Part shown: positions 8,724 through 16,577 of the stretch, piece after piece
How the letters are laid out: every line of letters begins with the position of its first letter
Position numbering within the stretch: the stretch's first letter is position 1
Assembly (NCBI RefSeq): GCF_030811475.1
Contig: NZ_JAUSQV010000001.1
Coordinates: forward strand, 3,545,001 to 3,609,000
DNA: 64,000 nt
Origin: Nakamurella flavida
GTDB taxonomy: Bacteria; Actinomycetota; Actinomycetes; Mycobacteriales; Nakamurellaceae
Direction: 5' to 3'
Position numbers and translations under genes: made by a program
Notes under the pieces: generated by a model
Told to the model about the DNA's origin: nothing
What the model saw: the letters and a program-made list of their open reading frames with translations, nothing else
Database searches by the model: none

Positions 8724-9943
8724 CCGCAGCGTCGACCGGCACGCCCAGCACGGCGCTCGTGCTGGTGATCAACTGCGGCTCGTCCTCGATGAAGTACCAA
8801 CTGGTGGAACCGGTCTCGGCCGAGGTGCTCGCCGCCGGGCTGGTCGAACGGATCGGCGAGGAGCAGGGCCGCGCGGTGCACTCCGCCGGCGGACAGGACC
8901 GCGAGTTCACCGGTCCGATCGCCGACCACGGGGCCGCGCTGGGCATCATCGCGGACCTCTTCGCCGAGTCCGGGCGTCCGCTGGACCCGGCCGGGCTGCT
9001 GGCCGTCGGGCACCGGGTGGTGCACGGCGGCGCGGTCTTCGGCGATCCCGTCCTGGTCGACGATCACGTGCTGGGGCAGATCCGGGAACTCGCGGCGTTG
9101 GCACCGCTGCACAACCCCGCTGCGGCCACCGGCATCGAGCGGGCCCGGGAGGCCTTCCCGGGCGTGCCCCAGGTCGCCGTCTTCGACACCGCCTTCTTCC
9201 GGACGCTGCCCGCCGCGGCCCACACGTACGCCATCGACGCGCAGGTGGCGGCCGAGCACCAGATCCGGCGGTACGGCTTCCACGGCACCTCCCACCAGTA
9301 CGTCAGCGGGCAGGTCGCGCTCGCGCTCGGCCGGGACATCACCGACCTCGACCAGATCGTGCTGCACCTGGGCAACGGCGCTTCGGCATCCGCCGTGGCC
9401 GGCGGCATCGCGGTGGAGACGTCGATGGGGTTGACCCCGCTCGAGGGTCTGGTCATGGGCACCCGCAGCGGCGACGTCGATCCGGGTGTCCTGTTCTACC
9501 TGGCCCGGGTCGCCGGCCTGGACACCGACGGTCTGGACACCCTGCTGAACCGCCGGTCCGGGCTGCTCGGCCTGGCCGGGGTCAACGACTTCCGGGACGT
9601 GCAGACCCGGATGGACGCCGGCAACGACGCCGCCCGGCTGGCCTTCGACGTGTACTGCCACCGCGTCCGCAAGTACGTCGGCGCCTACCTGGCCGTGCTG
9701 GGCGGGGCCGACGTCATCACGTTCACCGCCGGGGTCGGCGAGAACGCGCCCGCGGTGCGCGCCGCGGTGCTCGCCGGTCTGGAACGTCTCGGGATCGAGA
9801 TCGACGCGGAGCGCAATGCCGTCCGCTCGAAGGAGCCGCGGGTGATCTCCACCGACGCCAGCACGGTCACCGTGATGGTCGTCCCCACGAACGAGGAACT
9901 GGCGATCGCCAGGGCCACCGCCCAGCTGGTGCAGCAGGGGTAG
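8720..9943 (+). CDS. ackA: Acetate kinase
   Basis: A 407-residue ASKHA-fold kinase interconverting acetyl phosphate plus ADP and acetate plus ATP, partner of Pta. Motifs are LVLVINCGSSSMKY at the N-terminus, GHRVVHGG, RRYGFHGTSHQYVS, LHLGNGASASAV and the C-terminal ITFTAGVGENAP. ATG 8720 overlaps the pta stop by 4 nt. A longer open frame exists upstream inside pta, but the family N-terminus begins here. Confidence 0.97.
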   Translation: MTAASTGTPSTALVLVINCGSSSMKYQLVEPVSAEVLAAGLVERIGEEQGRAVHSAGGQDREFTGPIADHGAALGIIADLFAESGRPLDPAGLLAVGHRVVHGGAVFGDPVLVDDHVLGQIRELAALAPLHNPAAATGIERAREAFPGVPQVAVFDTAFFRTLPAAAHTYAIDAQVAAEHQIRRYGFHGTSHQYVSGQVALALGRDITDLDQIVLHLGNGASASAVAGGIAVETSMGLTPLEGLVMGTRSGDVDPGVLFYLARVAGLDTDGLDTLLNRRSGLLGLAGVNDFRDVQTRMDAGNDAARLAFDVYCHRVRKYVGAYLAVLGGADVITFTAGVGENAPAVRAAVLAGLERLGIEIDAERNAVRSKEPRVISTDASTVTVMVVPTNEELAIARATAQLVQQG

Positions 9944-9967
9944 TCCGGTGCCGACCGCGTGTCCGGG

Positions 9968-10999
9968 TCACCCGTAGGCGCGCAACCACCGTTGCATCGC
10001 CGCGTACACCGTCTCGCGGACGGCCGGGCGGGACAGCAGCAGGTCGTGCATGCCGTCGGGGATCCGCACGCAGGTCACCTGCCGACCCAGCAGCACACTG
10101 CGACGGGCCAGGGCGTGCGCGTCGAGGACGGCATCACCCCGCCAGAACTCCTCGCTCCACGTGGTGGCCCGGACGGTGTGCGTCGAGCAGAGCACGAGGA
10201 CGGGCAGGGTGAGACCGAGACCGGCGTGCACACGCCGGATCCCGGCCAGGGCCGCGCCCAACCAGCCTGCGTGGATGGGGAACCCGGCCAGCTGCTTGAG
10301 GCTCACGTCGAAGTCGAACTCCCCCCGCCCGGACGTGTGGATGCTGCTGCCGTACAGCTCGGACACCCCGACCGGCACCTTGGCCAGCGGTCGGCGTCGG
10401 GCGAACGCGCCGATGGGCCGGGCCGCGGCCACCCGCAGCACCCAGGCGGCGTTCAGGTCCAGCAGGGGACTGTTCAGCATCAGGGCCCGCACCCCGGCGT
10501 CCTCGCCCCGGTCGGCGAGCCACAGGGCGGCGCTCAACCCGCCGGTGGAGTGGGCGAGCACGATCACCCGGTCGTGGCCGTCCGCCCGGATGACGGCCAT
10601 CGCCGCGTCGAGATCGACGCCGTACTCGGTGAAGTCCGCGGAGTAGTGGGGGGTCTGGTACTCACGCCACGACCGGCCGCACTTGCGCAGGTCGACCGCG
10701 TAGAAGTCGGCGGGTGCGCCCGTCAGGCCCGGCCCGGCCCGTCCCGTGACCCGGTCGGCCAGTTCGGTCTGGAAGAAGTAGTCGTTGAGGCCGTGCACGT
10801 AGAGCACCGCGGTGTGGGCAGAGGCGGCAGTGTCGGCGCTGTCGGCGGGAGCGGCGCCGGCGGGGTGGACGGCCCGGCTGCGGACGACGGTGGTGACGAC
10901 CGGCCCCTCGGCGTCGTCGGGCAGCGGGATGGTCCGCGCCTCGTATCCGTCGCCGAGCAGGTCCGGGACCCAGCCGCCGCCGTCCGTCTCCTGCGTCAC
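9968..10999 (-). CDS. Alpha/beta hydrolase (serine aminopeptidase S33/monoacylglycerol lipase-like)
   Basis: A 343-residue soluble hydrolase. The core is LYVHGLNDYFFQ (oxyanion region, about 66-77), the nucleophile elbow AHSTGG (Ser151), a late Asp candidate in WRGDAVLDA, and the catalytic His in DGMHDLLLS. The large cap after the elbow fits monoacylglycerol-lipase-like S33 proteins; the substrate is unknown. GTG 10999 is the start. It lies 56 nt downstream of the histidine kinase gene on the same strand and could be the last gene of that operon, but it may be unrelated. Confidence 0.8.
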   Translation of the reverse strand: MTQETDGGGWVPDLLGDGYEARTIPLPDDAEGPVVTTVVRSRAVHPAGAAPADSADTAASAHTAVLYVHGLNDYFFQTELADRVTGRAGPGLTGAPADFYAVDLRKCGRSWREYQTPHYSADFTEYGVDLDAAMAVIRADGHDRVIVLAHSTGGLSAALWLADRGEDAGVRALMLNSPLLDLNAAWVLRVAAARPIGAFARRRPLAKVPVGVSELYGSSIHTSGRGEFDFDVSLKQLAGFPIHAGWLGAALAGIRRVHAGLGLTLPVLVLCSTHTVRATTWSEEFWRGDAVLDAHALARRSVLLGRQVTCVRIPDGMHDLLLSRPAVRETVYAAMQRWLRAYG

Positions 11000-11055
11000 G
11001 GTGTCCCCCCGGGAGTAGCTGTCGACGGTGCCGGACGACGGCGTCCGACCGCCGG

Positions 11056-12855
11056 TCAGGCTACCGGGACCGGTCGCCGCTCGGCGTCGGCGGGCAGCCG
11101 GCGGGGCAGGCGGATGGTGAAGGTCGTCCCCGTGCCCACTGTGCTCGCCAGCTCGATCGTCCCGCCGTGCGCGGTGGCGATGGCCTTGGTGATGGTCAGG
11201 CCGAGGCCGACGCCGGGCACCGCCTCGGTGCGGGCGGTGGAGGCCCGGAAGAACCGGTTGAACAGCCGGTCCAGTTCCTCCTCCGGGATGCCGATCCCGG
11301 TGTCGCGCACCGAGATGCAGACGTCCGGTTCCGCGGTCCCGGCGTCCGCGGGGGCGCTCTCCACCCGGACCCCGACGACCACCGAACCACCGGGCCGGGT
11401 GAACTTGACGGCGTTGGACAGCAGGTTGTCCACCGCCTGGCTGAGCCGCGTGGGGTCACCGAGGACGAGCACCGGCTCCGCCGGCGCCTGGACGTCCAGC
11501 GTCACCGACCGCGCCGCTGCCGCCGGGCCCGCGGTCTCCAGGGACGCCCGGACCAGGCCGGTGACATCCAGGGCCTGTTCGGAGATGTGGAACCCGCCGG
11601 ACTCCACCTGCGCGGTGAACAGCAGGTCCGACACCAGCCGCAGCAGCCGGTTGGCGTTGCGTTCCACCGTGCCCAGGTAGCGCTGCTGCTCCTCGGAGAG
11701 CGGGTTGTCCGGGTCGTCGGCGACGAGTTCGAGGTAGCCCAGGATCGAGCTGAGCGGGGTCCGCAGCTCGTGCGAGATCAGGTTGACGAACTCGTCCTTG
11801 AGGCGGGACTGCTCCACCGTGGCGGTCATGTCCGTCCCGACGAACAGGAACCCGACGATCCGGCCGTGCTCGTCGCGCCGCGCGGTCACGGCGACCTGCA
11901 CGGGCAGCACGGATCCGTCGGCGCGCACCTTCATCCACGCACGCACGTCGGGGATGCCCTGCCGGGCCAGGCCGACCAGGCCTTCCACCTGTTCGGGGAG
12001 GGCCCGCGGCCCCTCGGCCAGGTTCTGCGGATCGCGCCGCGTGCCGTCCCCGGTGAGTTCCTCGGCCAGGTGCATGTCGGTGATGTGCATCCGGCCGATG
12101 ACGTCGACGGGCCGGTAGCCCAGCATCTTGGCCGCGCCCGCGTTGAACACGTCGATCCGGCCGGTGAGATCGCTGCCCATGATCGACTGCTCGGTCACCG
12201 CGTCCATCACGCTCTGCAGCTCCTTGGTCGATTCCCGCAGCAGGGCCGAGGTGGCGGAACTGCGGGCCGCCTGGTCGCGGGCGTGCGCCAGCAGGTCGGA
12301 CTGCCGGCGGCGCAGGTCGTCGACCATGGCCAGCCGCCCCCGCAGTCGCCGGGTCAGCTCGTTGACCAGCAGCGCGGTCATCCCGAGGACCAGGGGCAGG
12401 AAGAACGCCCGCGCCCAGTCCGGGCCGGCGAGGGTCTGGGTGCCCAGGGCCGGCAGGATGGTCAACACCATGGTCAGCGGCATGGCCAGGAAGGTGGCGG
12501 TCCGGCCCGGTTCGGCGCCCAGCGAGATCGCGCACAGGATCCACAGTGATCCGTAGATGGACGCGCTCGCCCCGGTTCCGCCGCGCAGCAGCCCCACCGA
12601 GACGATGTCCAGGAGGGGCAGCACCATGGTCGCCGACGGCGGGTACCGGTCCCACGGGGTGAAGAGCGCGGCCAGGGTGGCCAGGCCGAACAGAGCCCAG
12701 GACGCGACGACCATCGTCAGATCCAGCATCTGCACGCCCGGGACCAGGAGCATCAGCTGGGCCAGCCCGAACAGCACGGCCAGCACCACCTGGCGTTCCA
12801 CCGTGGTGTTGCTGTCGATGAGTCCGCCGGCCCGCTCGCCGGCCCGTCCGATCAC
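11056..12855 (-). CDS. Membrane-bound PAS-domain sensor histidine kinase
   Basis: A 599-residue kinase. Residues 20-165 hold about six hydrophobic segments with no large extracellular loop. A helical, possibly coiled-coil stretch (165-215) leads to a PAS domain (about 212-350). HisKA follows with the H-box NLISHELRTPLSS (His362), then HATPase_c with NLLSNAVKFTR, DTGIGIP and GVGLGLTITKA. The start is GTG 12855, overlapping the stop of the preceding receiver gene as GTGA. The sensor is intramembrane or PAS-based. It is co-transcribed with three receiver proteins, none with a DNA-binding domain, so the kinase probably feeds a non-transcriptional output. Confidence 0.93.
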   Translation of the reverse strand: MIGRAGERAGGLIDSNTTVERQVVLAVLFGLAQLMLLVPGVQMLDLTMVVASWALFGLATLAALFTPWDRYPPSATMVLPLLDIVSVGLLRGGTGASASIYGSLWILCAISLGAEPGRTATFLAMPLTMVLTILPALGTQTLAGPDWARAFFLPLVLGMTALLVNELTRRLRGRLAMVDDLRRRQSDLLAHARDQAARSSATSALLRESTKELQSVMDAVTEQSIMGSDLTGRIDVFNAGAAKMLGYRPVDVIGRMHITDMHLAEELTGDGTRRDPQNLAEGPRALPEQVEGLVGLARQGIPDVRAWMKVRADGSVLPVQVAVTARRDEHGRIVGFLFVGTDMTATVEQSRLKDEFVNLISHELRTPLSSILGYLELVADDPDNPLSEEQQRYLGTVERNANRLLRLVSDLLFTAQVESGGFHISEQALDVTGLVRASLETAGPAAAARSVTLDVQAPAEPVLVLGDPTRLSQAVDNLLSNAVKFTRPGGSVVVGVRVESAPADAGTAEPDVCISVRDTGIGIPEEELDRLFNRFFRASTARTEAVPGVGLGLTITKAIATAHGGTIELASTVGTGTTFTIRLPRRLPADAERRPVPVA

Positions 12856-13268
12856 GGCCGGGCCCCCATCGTGGTCAGCGCGGTGATCTGGGCGGCCAAC
12901 GACCGCGGACTGAACGGTTTGGTGGCATAGAGGTCGGCCTGGGCGTCGTAACCCGCGGCGACCGCCTCCGCGTGCACCGCGGCGGACAGCAACATGATGC
13001 GCATGTGCTCCAGGCGGTGGTCGGCCCGGACGGCCGCGCACACCTGCAGCCCGGTCAGCCGGGGCATCGCCACGTCCAGCACCGCGAGCGCCGGGCGGTG
13101 CTCGCGGATCGCGTCCAGGGCGCTCGCCCCGTTGTCGACCGCGGCCAGCACGTCCACCCCGGCCCGTCGGGCGGCCAGCTCGATGAGGCGGCGGATGTCG
13201 GTGTCGTCGTCGGCGATCACCACTCCGGGGCCGGCCGTGGTGCCCTCGTCCGCCGTCGCAGTGCTCAC
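12852..13268 (-). CDS. Stand-alone response-regulator receiver protein (2)
   Basis: A 138-residue single-domain receiver. The acidic pocket is ADDD (residues 19-22), the phosphoacceptor is Asp65 in AVLDVAMP, followed by Ser in MLLSAA and Lys117 in TKPFS. There is no output domain. GTG 13268 overlaps the stop of the upstream receiver (GTGA), and its own stop overlaps the kinase start (GTGA). A CheY-like diffusible or phosphorelay role is likely. Confidence 0.9.
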   Translation of the reverse strand: MSTATADEGTTAGPGVVIADDDTDIRRLIELAARRAGVDVLAAVDNGASALDAIREHRPALAVLDVAMPRLTGLQVCAAVRADHRLEHMRIMLLSAAVHAEAVAAGYDAQADLYATKPFSPRSLAAQITALTTMGARP

Positions 13269-13777
13269 CGGGCACCCTGGGCGGCCGTGTGACGGTCCAG
13301 CAGCGCGGTGACATCGGCGCGGGTGACCGGTTTGGGCAGGGTGTCGTCGGCGGGCGGGTAGTCGTGCGGGTCCAGCACCGAGCAGATGGCGATGCGGCCG
13401 CTGCCCTGGATGTGACGCAGGGTGCGGGCCAGCGCCCACCCGTCGACCCCGGGCATGCGCAGGTCGATCACGAACAGGTCGAACGCGACGTCGGCGACCA
13501 GTCGGAGGGCGTCGACGGCGCCGGCCGCCCCGTGCACCTCGCAGCCCGATCGCCGGAACCAGGCGCCCAGCAGCTCGCGCTGGTCGTCCTCGTCGTCGAC
13601 CACGAGCACGGTGGTCCGTCGGGGGGGCTGCTGACGGGGGAGGAACAGCTCGGGCAGGGGCGGGACGAGCAGGTCGGGGTGGAACGGGTGGGCGGGGGCC
13701 GTTCCCGGGGTGCCGTCCGTCCGGCCCGTCCGCTCCTCCTCGGTGACCGACGCGGCCGCGGCGATCAGGCCACCCAC
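13265..13777 (-). CDS. Stand-alone response-regulator receiver protein (1)
   Basis: A 170-residue protein with a ~55-residue Pro-rich, probably disordered lead (ending PRQQPPRR) and one receiver domain: VLVVDDEDDQ, phosphoacceptor Asp105 in VIDLRMPG, Lys149 in LPKPV. The position normally Thr/Ser after beta-4 reads ICSVLD. No output domain. GTG 13777 is the first in-frame start and overlaps the preceding gene by 13 nt; a start further inside is possible. Second gene of the four-gene signalling operon. Confidence 0.8.
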   Translation of the reverse strand: MGGLIAAAASVTEEERTGRTDGTPGTAPAHPFHPDLLVPPLPELFLPRQQPPRRTTVLVVDDEDDQRELLGAWFRRSGCEVHGAAGAVDALRLVADVAFDLFVIDLRMPGVDGWALARTLRHIQGSGRIAICSVLDPHDYPPADDTLPKPVTRADVTALLDRHTAAQGAR

Positions 13778-14841
13778 TGCGGGTCGTGCCGATCGGAGGG
13801 GGCGAAGTGGGCCAGCGTGGGTCCGGCCGCGGCGACCAGGCCGCCGCTGTCCCGGAGGACCTCCAGCGGCTCGCAACTGCGCCCGCCGCCGAACCGGGCC
13901 CAGTAGCGCGCGGTGGCCAGCACCGACTCCGGCTGCCGGTACTCCGGGGCGGGTCGCCCGCCGCCGTCGTAGCAGGCCAGCAGGGCCAGCTTCTGTTCGG
14001 TGTACCCGTCGACCCGGACGAAGTGGGTGGGGCGGAAGTCGACGGTGCTGGACGGGGACTGGTAACACGCGAGGGCCGGGACGGATGCGGCGGCGACGAC
14101 GGTGGCCTCGTGGACGGCGCGGTGGTCCTGATGACGGTCGTGGGCGGAGTGGGTGTAGACGATGGTGGGGGAGACCTCGGCGATGACCCGCTCGATGATC
14201 CGGACGGTGTCCGTCCCGGGGCTGATGCCGGTGTCCTCGAGGTCGTCGATGTACAGGCGGGCTCCGAGCAGCTCGGCGGCGGCCAGCGCCCCCTGCCGGC
14301 GGCCGCCCGAGGACGGGTCCGGCGGACCGTCGGACAGGGTGAGCACGACGACGGCGTCCCCACCCGCCCGGTGGGCGGCGAGCACTCCGCCGACCCCCAT
14401 CTCGACGTCGTCGGGGTGACCCCCGATGGCCAGGACGACCTGGCCGCGGACGGTGGCGCGACGACGGCGACCGTTCTGGGCGGCCTCGGTCACGCTGCCG
14501 ATCAGCTGGGCGGGCCGGAGCGGTTTGAAGAGGAACTCGTCGACCTTGTGGCGCATGGCGGTCATCGCGTAGTCGACGGAGGCGTGGGCGGTCATCACCA
14601 CGACCGGCTGCAGGGGGACCCGTTCCCGGACCAGCGAGGCGAGCTCCAGACCGTTCATGCCCGGCAGTTGGATGTCCGTGAGCACCACGTCGTAGGTCGC
14701 CGCGCCGATCCGCTCCAGCGCCTGATGGGCGTCCACGGCGATCTCGGTCGTCATGCCTGCGCGCCGCGACAGCACCAGCGACAGGTACTCGGCGACATCG
14801 GGATCGTCGTCGACGATCAGGATGCGGAATGGTGCGGTCAT
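13765..14841 (-). CDS. Response regulator fused to a PIG-L/LmbE-type deacetylase
   Basis: A 358-residue two-domain protein. Residues 1-125 are a receiver: DDD at 11-13, phosphoacceptor Asp56 in VLTDIQLPG, Thr84, Lys106 in LFKPL. Residues 133-355 are a PIG-L (LmbE) zinc-dependent N-deacetylase: GGHPDDVEMGVGG with HPDD at 142-145, and HSAHDRHQDHRAVHEAT with the second metal/catalytic motif at 237-240. PIG-L enzymes remove N-acetyl groups from amino sugars (MshB, PIG-L) or related amides. The layout implies phosphorylation-controlled deacetylase activity. ATG 14841 follows GAGGGGGA. It heads the operon with two receivers and a histidine kinase. Confidence 0.9.
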   Translation of the reverse strand: MTAPFRILIVDDDPDVAEYLSLVLSRRAGMTTEIAVDAHQALERIGAATYDVVLTDIQLPGMNGLELASLVRERVPLQPVVVMTAHASVDYAMTAMRHKVDEFLFKPLRPAQLIGSVTEAAQNGRRRRATVRGQVVLAIGGHPDDVEMGVGGVLAAHRAGGDAVVVLTLSDGPPDPSSGGRRQGALAAAELLGARLYIDDLEDTGISPGTDTVRIIERVIAEVSPTIVYTHSAHDRHQDHRAVHEATVVAAASVPALACYQSPSSTVDFRPTHFVRVDGYTEQKLALLACYDGGGRPAPEYRQPESVLATARYWARFGGGRSCEPLEVLRDSGGLVAAAGPTLAHFAPSDRHDPQWVA

Positions 14842-15036
14842 CGGTTCCCCCTCGTGCGCAACCGTGCGGCAGGGACGCGGAGCCCCCCGACCGTTTCCGG
14901 TGCCTCTGGACTCTGACATGCAGATGCGCCCGCTGACGTCCCCCGTTGGTTCACAGTTTGTGCTCCGGATATCACTCGTCGTAACTATTGCTGCACGCCT
15001 CCACCGTCCGCTGCAACGGCGCGTGAGACCCGCCGT

Positions 15037-15063
15037 GGTTTGGTACCCGGACGGAGGGGGTAC
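15037..15063 (+). promoter_or_regulatory. Candidate stress sigma factor (SigB/SigF-type) promoter
   Basis: GGTTT at 15037-15041, a 16-nt spacer, then GGGTAC at 15058-15063. This fits the actinobacterial SigB/SigF consensus (GGTTT, 15-17 nt, GGGTA). It points at the acyl-CoA-dehydrogenase-like gene, leaving a leader of about 320 nt. Confidence 0.45.
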
Positions 15064-15298
15064 CCGCCCCGCGCGTGCCCGAGGTCCGAACGACGGGGCG
15101 GTCCCGATGTCGGGGCAGCTCGGCCCACCATCGGCCGGCGCTCCCGGGCCCCCGGGGTCGATGACGCTGCGTGAAGGCGGCGGGCGCGTGGACGGCGGCT
15201 CGTGCCGCCCGATCGGGCCGGTGTGTCGCCGGGCGTCCCCTGATCGGCTGTGATCCACCCGGAACAGGACGTGACCGTCGACCATCCGTCCCGCCACG

Positions 15299-15371
15299 GA
15301 CCGCCCGCCCACCGCCCGCCCACCGCCCGCCCCACCACCCACCCGCCTCACCACCCACCCACCACCCGTCG
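15299..15371. repeat. C-run tract (G-quadruplex-prone on the minus strand)
   Basis: Irregular repetition of CCGCCCGCCCA and CCACCCACC units over about 70 nt, just before the start at 15390. The minus strand carries many GGG runs separated by 1-4 nt, a pattern that can fold into G-quadruplexes. Confidence 0.6.
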
Positions 15372-15389
15372 AGCCGAAGGCGAGGCCCC

Positions 15390-16577
15390 GTGCCCTCCGA
15401 CGCCCCATCGCGTCCCACTCCGTCCCCCGGGGTGGTCACCCTGGGCGACGTGCCCGTCGTCGGCGACGCCGCGCGCCTGCTGACCGGTCTCGCGGTGGCC
15501 GCCGCGGCCACCGGCGGGTCGGCCACGGCCGCCCTCGGCGCCGCCGTGCGCACGGGTGCGGAGCTCCCGCCCCCGGGCGCGGGCGCCACCGCGCTGCGCT
15601 GGTCCGCCCTGGCCACCCTGGCCGCCGCCGACCTCACCGCGGCCCGGGTCGCCGAGGCCCATCTCGACGCCCTCGCGATCCTGGCCGAGGCGGGTGACCC
15701 GGACCTGCCCGGCGTTCCGGGGGTCGGCGCCGACTCCAGCTGGGGGGTGTTCGCGGCCGAGGGTCCCGGGGTCCGGGTGGACGCCCGGGCCACCGGCAGC
15801 GGTGCCGACGACGGAGCCGGCGGGGGTGCCGACAGCGGTGTCGGCAGGGGTGCCGACGAGGGGAGCTGGGTGCTGGACGGCACCAAGCCCTGGTGCTCGT
15901 TGGCGGGGTCGCTCAGCCACGCGCTGATCACCGCCCACACCCCGGACGGCCGGCGCCTGTTCGCGGTGACCCTCCAGGACGGGGCCGGCCCCACCGCGAC
16001 CGTCCGCGTACACCAGGACGGGTGGGTGTCGCGGGGGCTGGCCGACGTCCGCTCGGGCCCCATCGACCTGCTGGGCGCGCCCGGTGCGCCCGTCGGCGCG
16101 GCCGGGTGGTACCTGCAACGTCCCGGGTTCGCCTGGGGCGGGATGGGCGTGGCGGCCTGCTGGTACGGCGGCGCCGTCGGGATCGCCCGCGCGCTGCGTC
16201 GGGCCGTGGCCGAACCCGGGCACCGGGCGGGCGACCAGATCGGCCAGATGCACCTGGGCGCGGTGGACGCGCAGCTGTTCGCGGCCCGCACGGTGCTGGC
16301 CGCGGCGGCATCCGCGATCGACGCCGGCCGGGCCGACGGGGCGGCCGGGGCCGTGCTCGCCCTGCGGGTGCGGGCGGTGGTGGCCTCGGCCGCGCAGACC
16401 GCGCTGGACCGGGCCGCCCGCTGTCTCGGGCCGGCCCCGCTCGCGCTGGACGAGGAGCACGCCCGTCGGGTCGCGGATCTGCAGATCTACCTTCGACAGC
16501 AGCACGCCGAGCGGGACGACGCGGCCCTGGGGCGACAGGTGTCCACGACGGCAGCAGAGACGGGAGCGGGATGGTGA
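15390..16577 (+). CDS. Acyl-CoA dehydrogenase-like protein
   Basis: A 395-residue protein resembling short acyl-CoA dehydrogenases: an Ala-rich helical N-domain, a beta segment around WVLDGTKPWCSLAGSLSHALITA (about 155-180), and a C-terminal four-helix region with RPGFAWGGMGVAACWYGGAVG and LDEEHARRVADLQIYLRQQHAERD. The central beta region holds a Gly/Ala/Asp-rich insert (about 135-155, GADDGAGGGADSGVGRGAD) that looks like a slipped repeat in a loop. GTG 15390 is chosen after a weak GGCGAGG. It overlaps the next gene by 7 nt. In this context it may oxidise a bound lipid or amine intermediate, but neither substrate nor FAD use is shown. Confidence 0.75.
   Translation: MPSDAPSRPTPSPGVVTLGDVPVVGDAARLLTGLAVAAAATGGSATAALGAAVRTGAELPPPGAGATALRWSALATLAAADLTAARVAEAHLDALAILAEAGDPDLPGVPGVGADSSWGVFAAEGPGVRVDARATGSGADDGAGGGADSGVGRGADEGSWVLDGTKPWCSLAGSLSHALITAHTPDGRRLFAVTLQDGAGPTATVRVHQDGWVSRGLADVRSGPIDLLGAPGAPVGAAGWYLQRPGFAWGGMGVAACWYGGAVGIARALRRAVAEPGHRAGDQIGQMHLGAVDAQLFAARTVLAAAASAIDAGRADGAAGAVLALRVRAVVASAAQTALDRAARCLGPAPLALDEEHARRVADLQIYLRQQHAERDDAALGRQVSTTAAETGAGW

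Larger units (their letters stand above)
14842..15389. other. 548-nt divergent intergenic region
   Basis: Separates the minus-strand signalling operon from the plus-strand PIG-L/methyltransferase operon. The part at about 14940-14995 is relatively AT-rich (TATCACTCGTCGTAACTATT) and is a good place for promoters in both directions. A sigma-B/F-like promoter on the plus strand is listed separately (15037-15063). The part nearest the plus-strand operon (15299-15371) is a C-run tract. I see no gene here. Confidence 0.7.
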
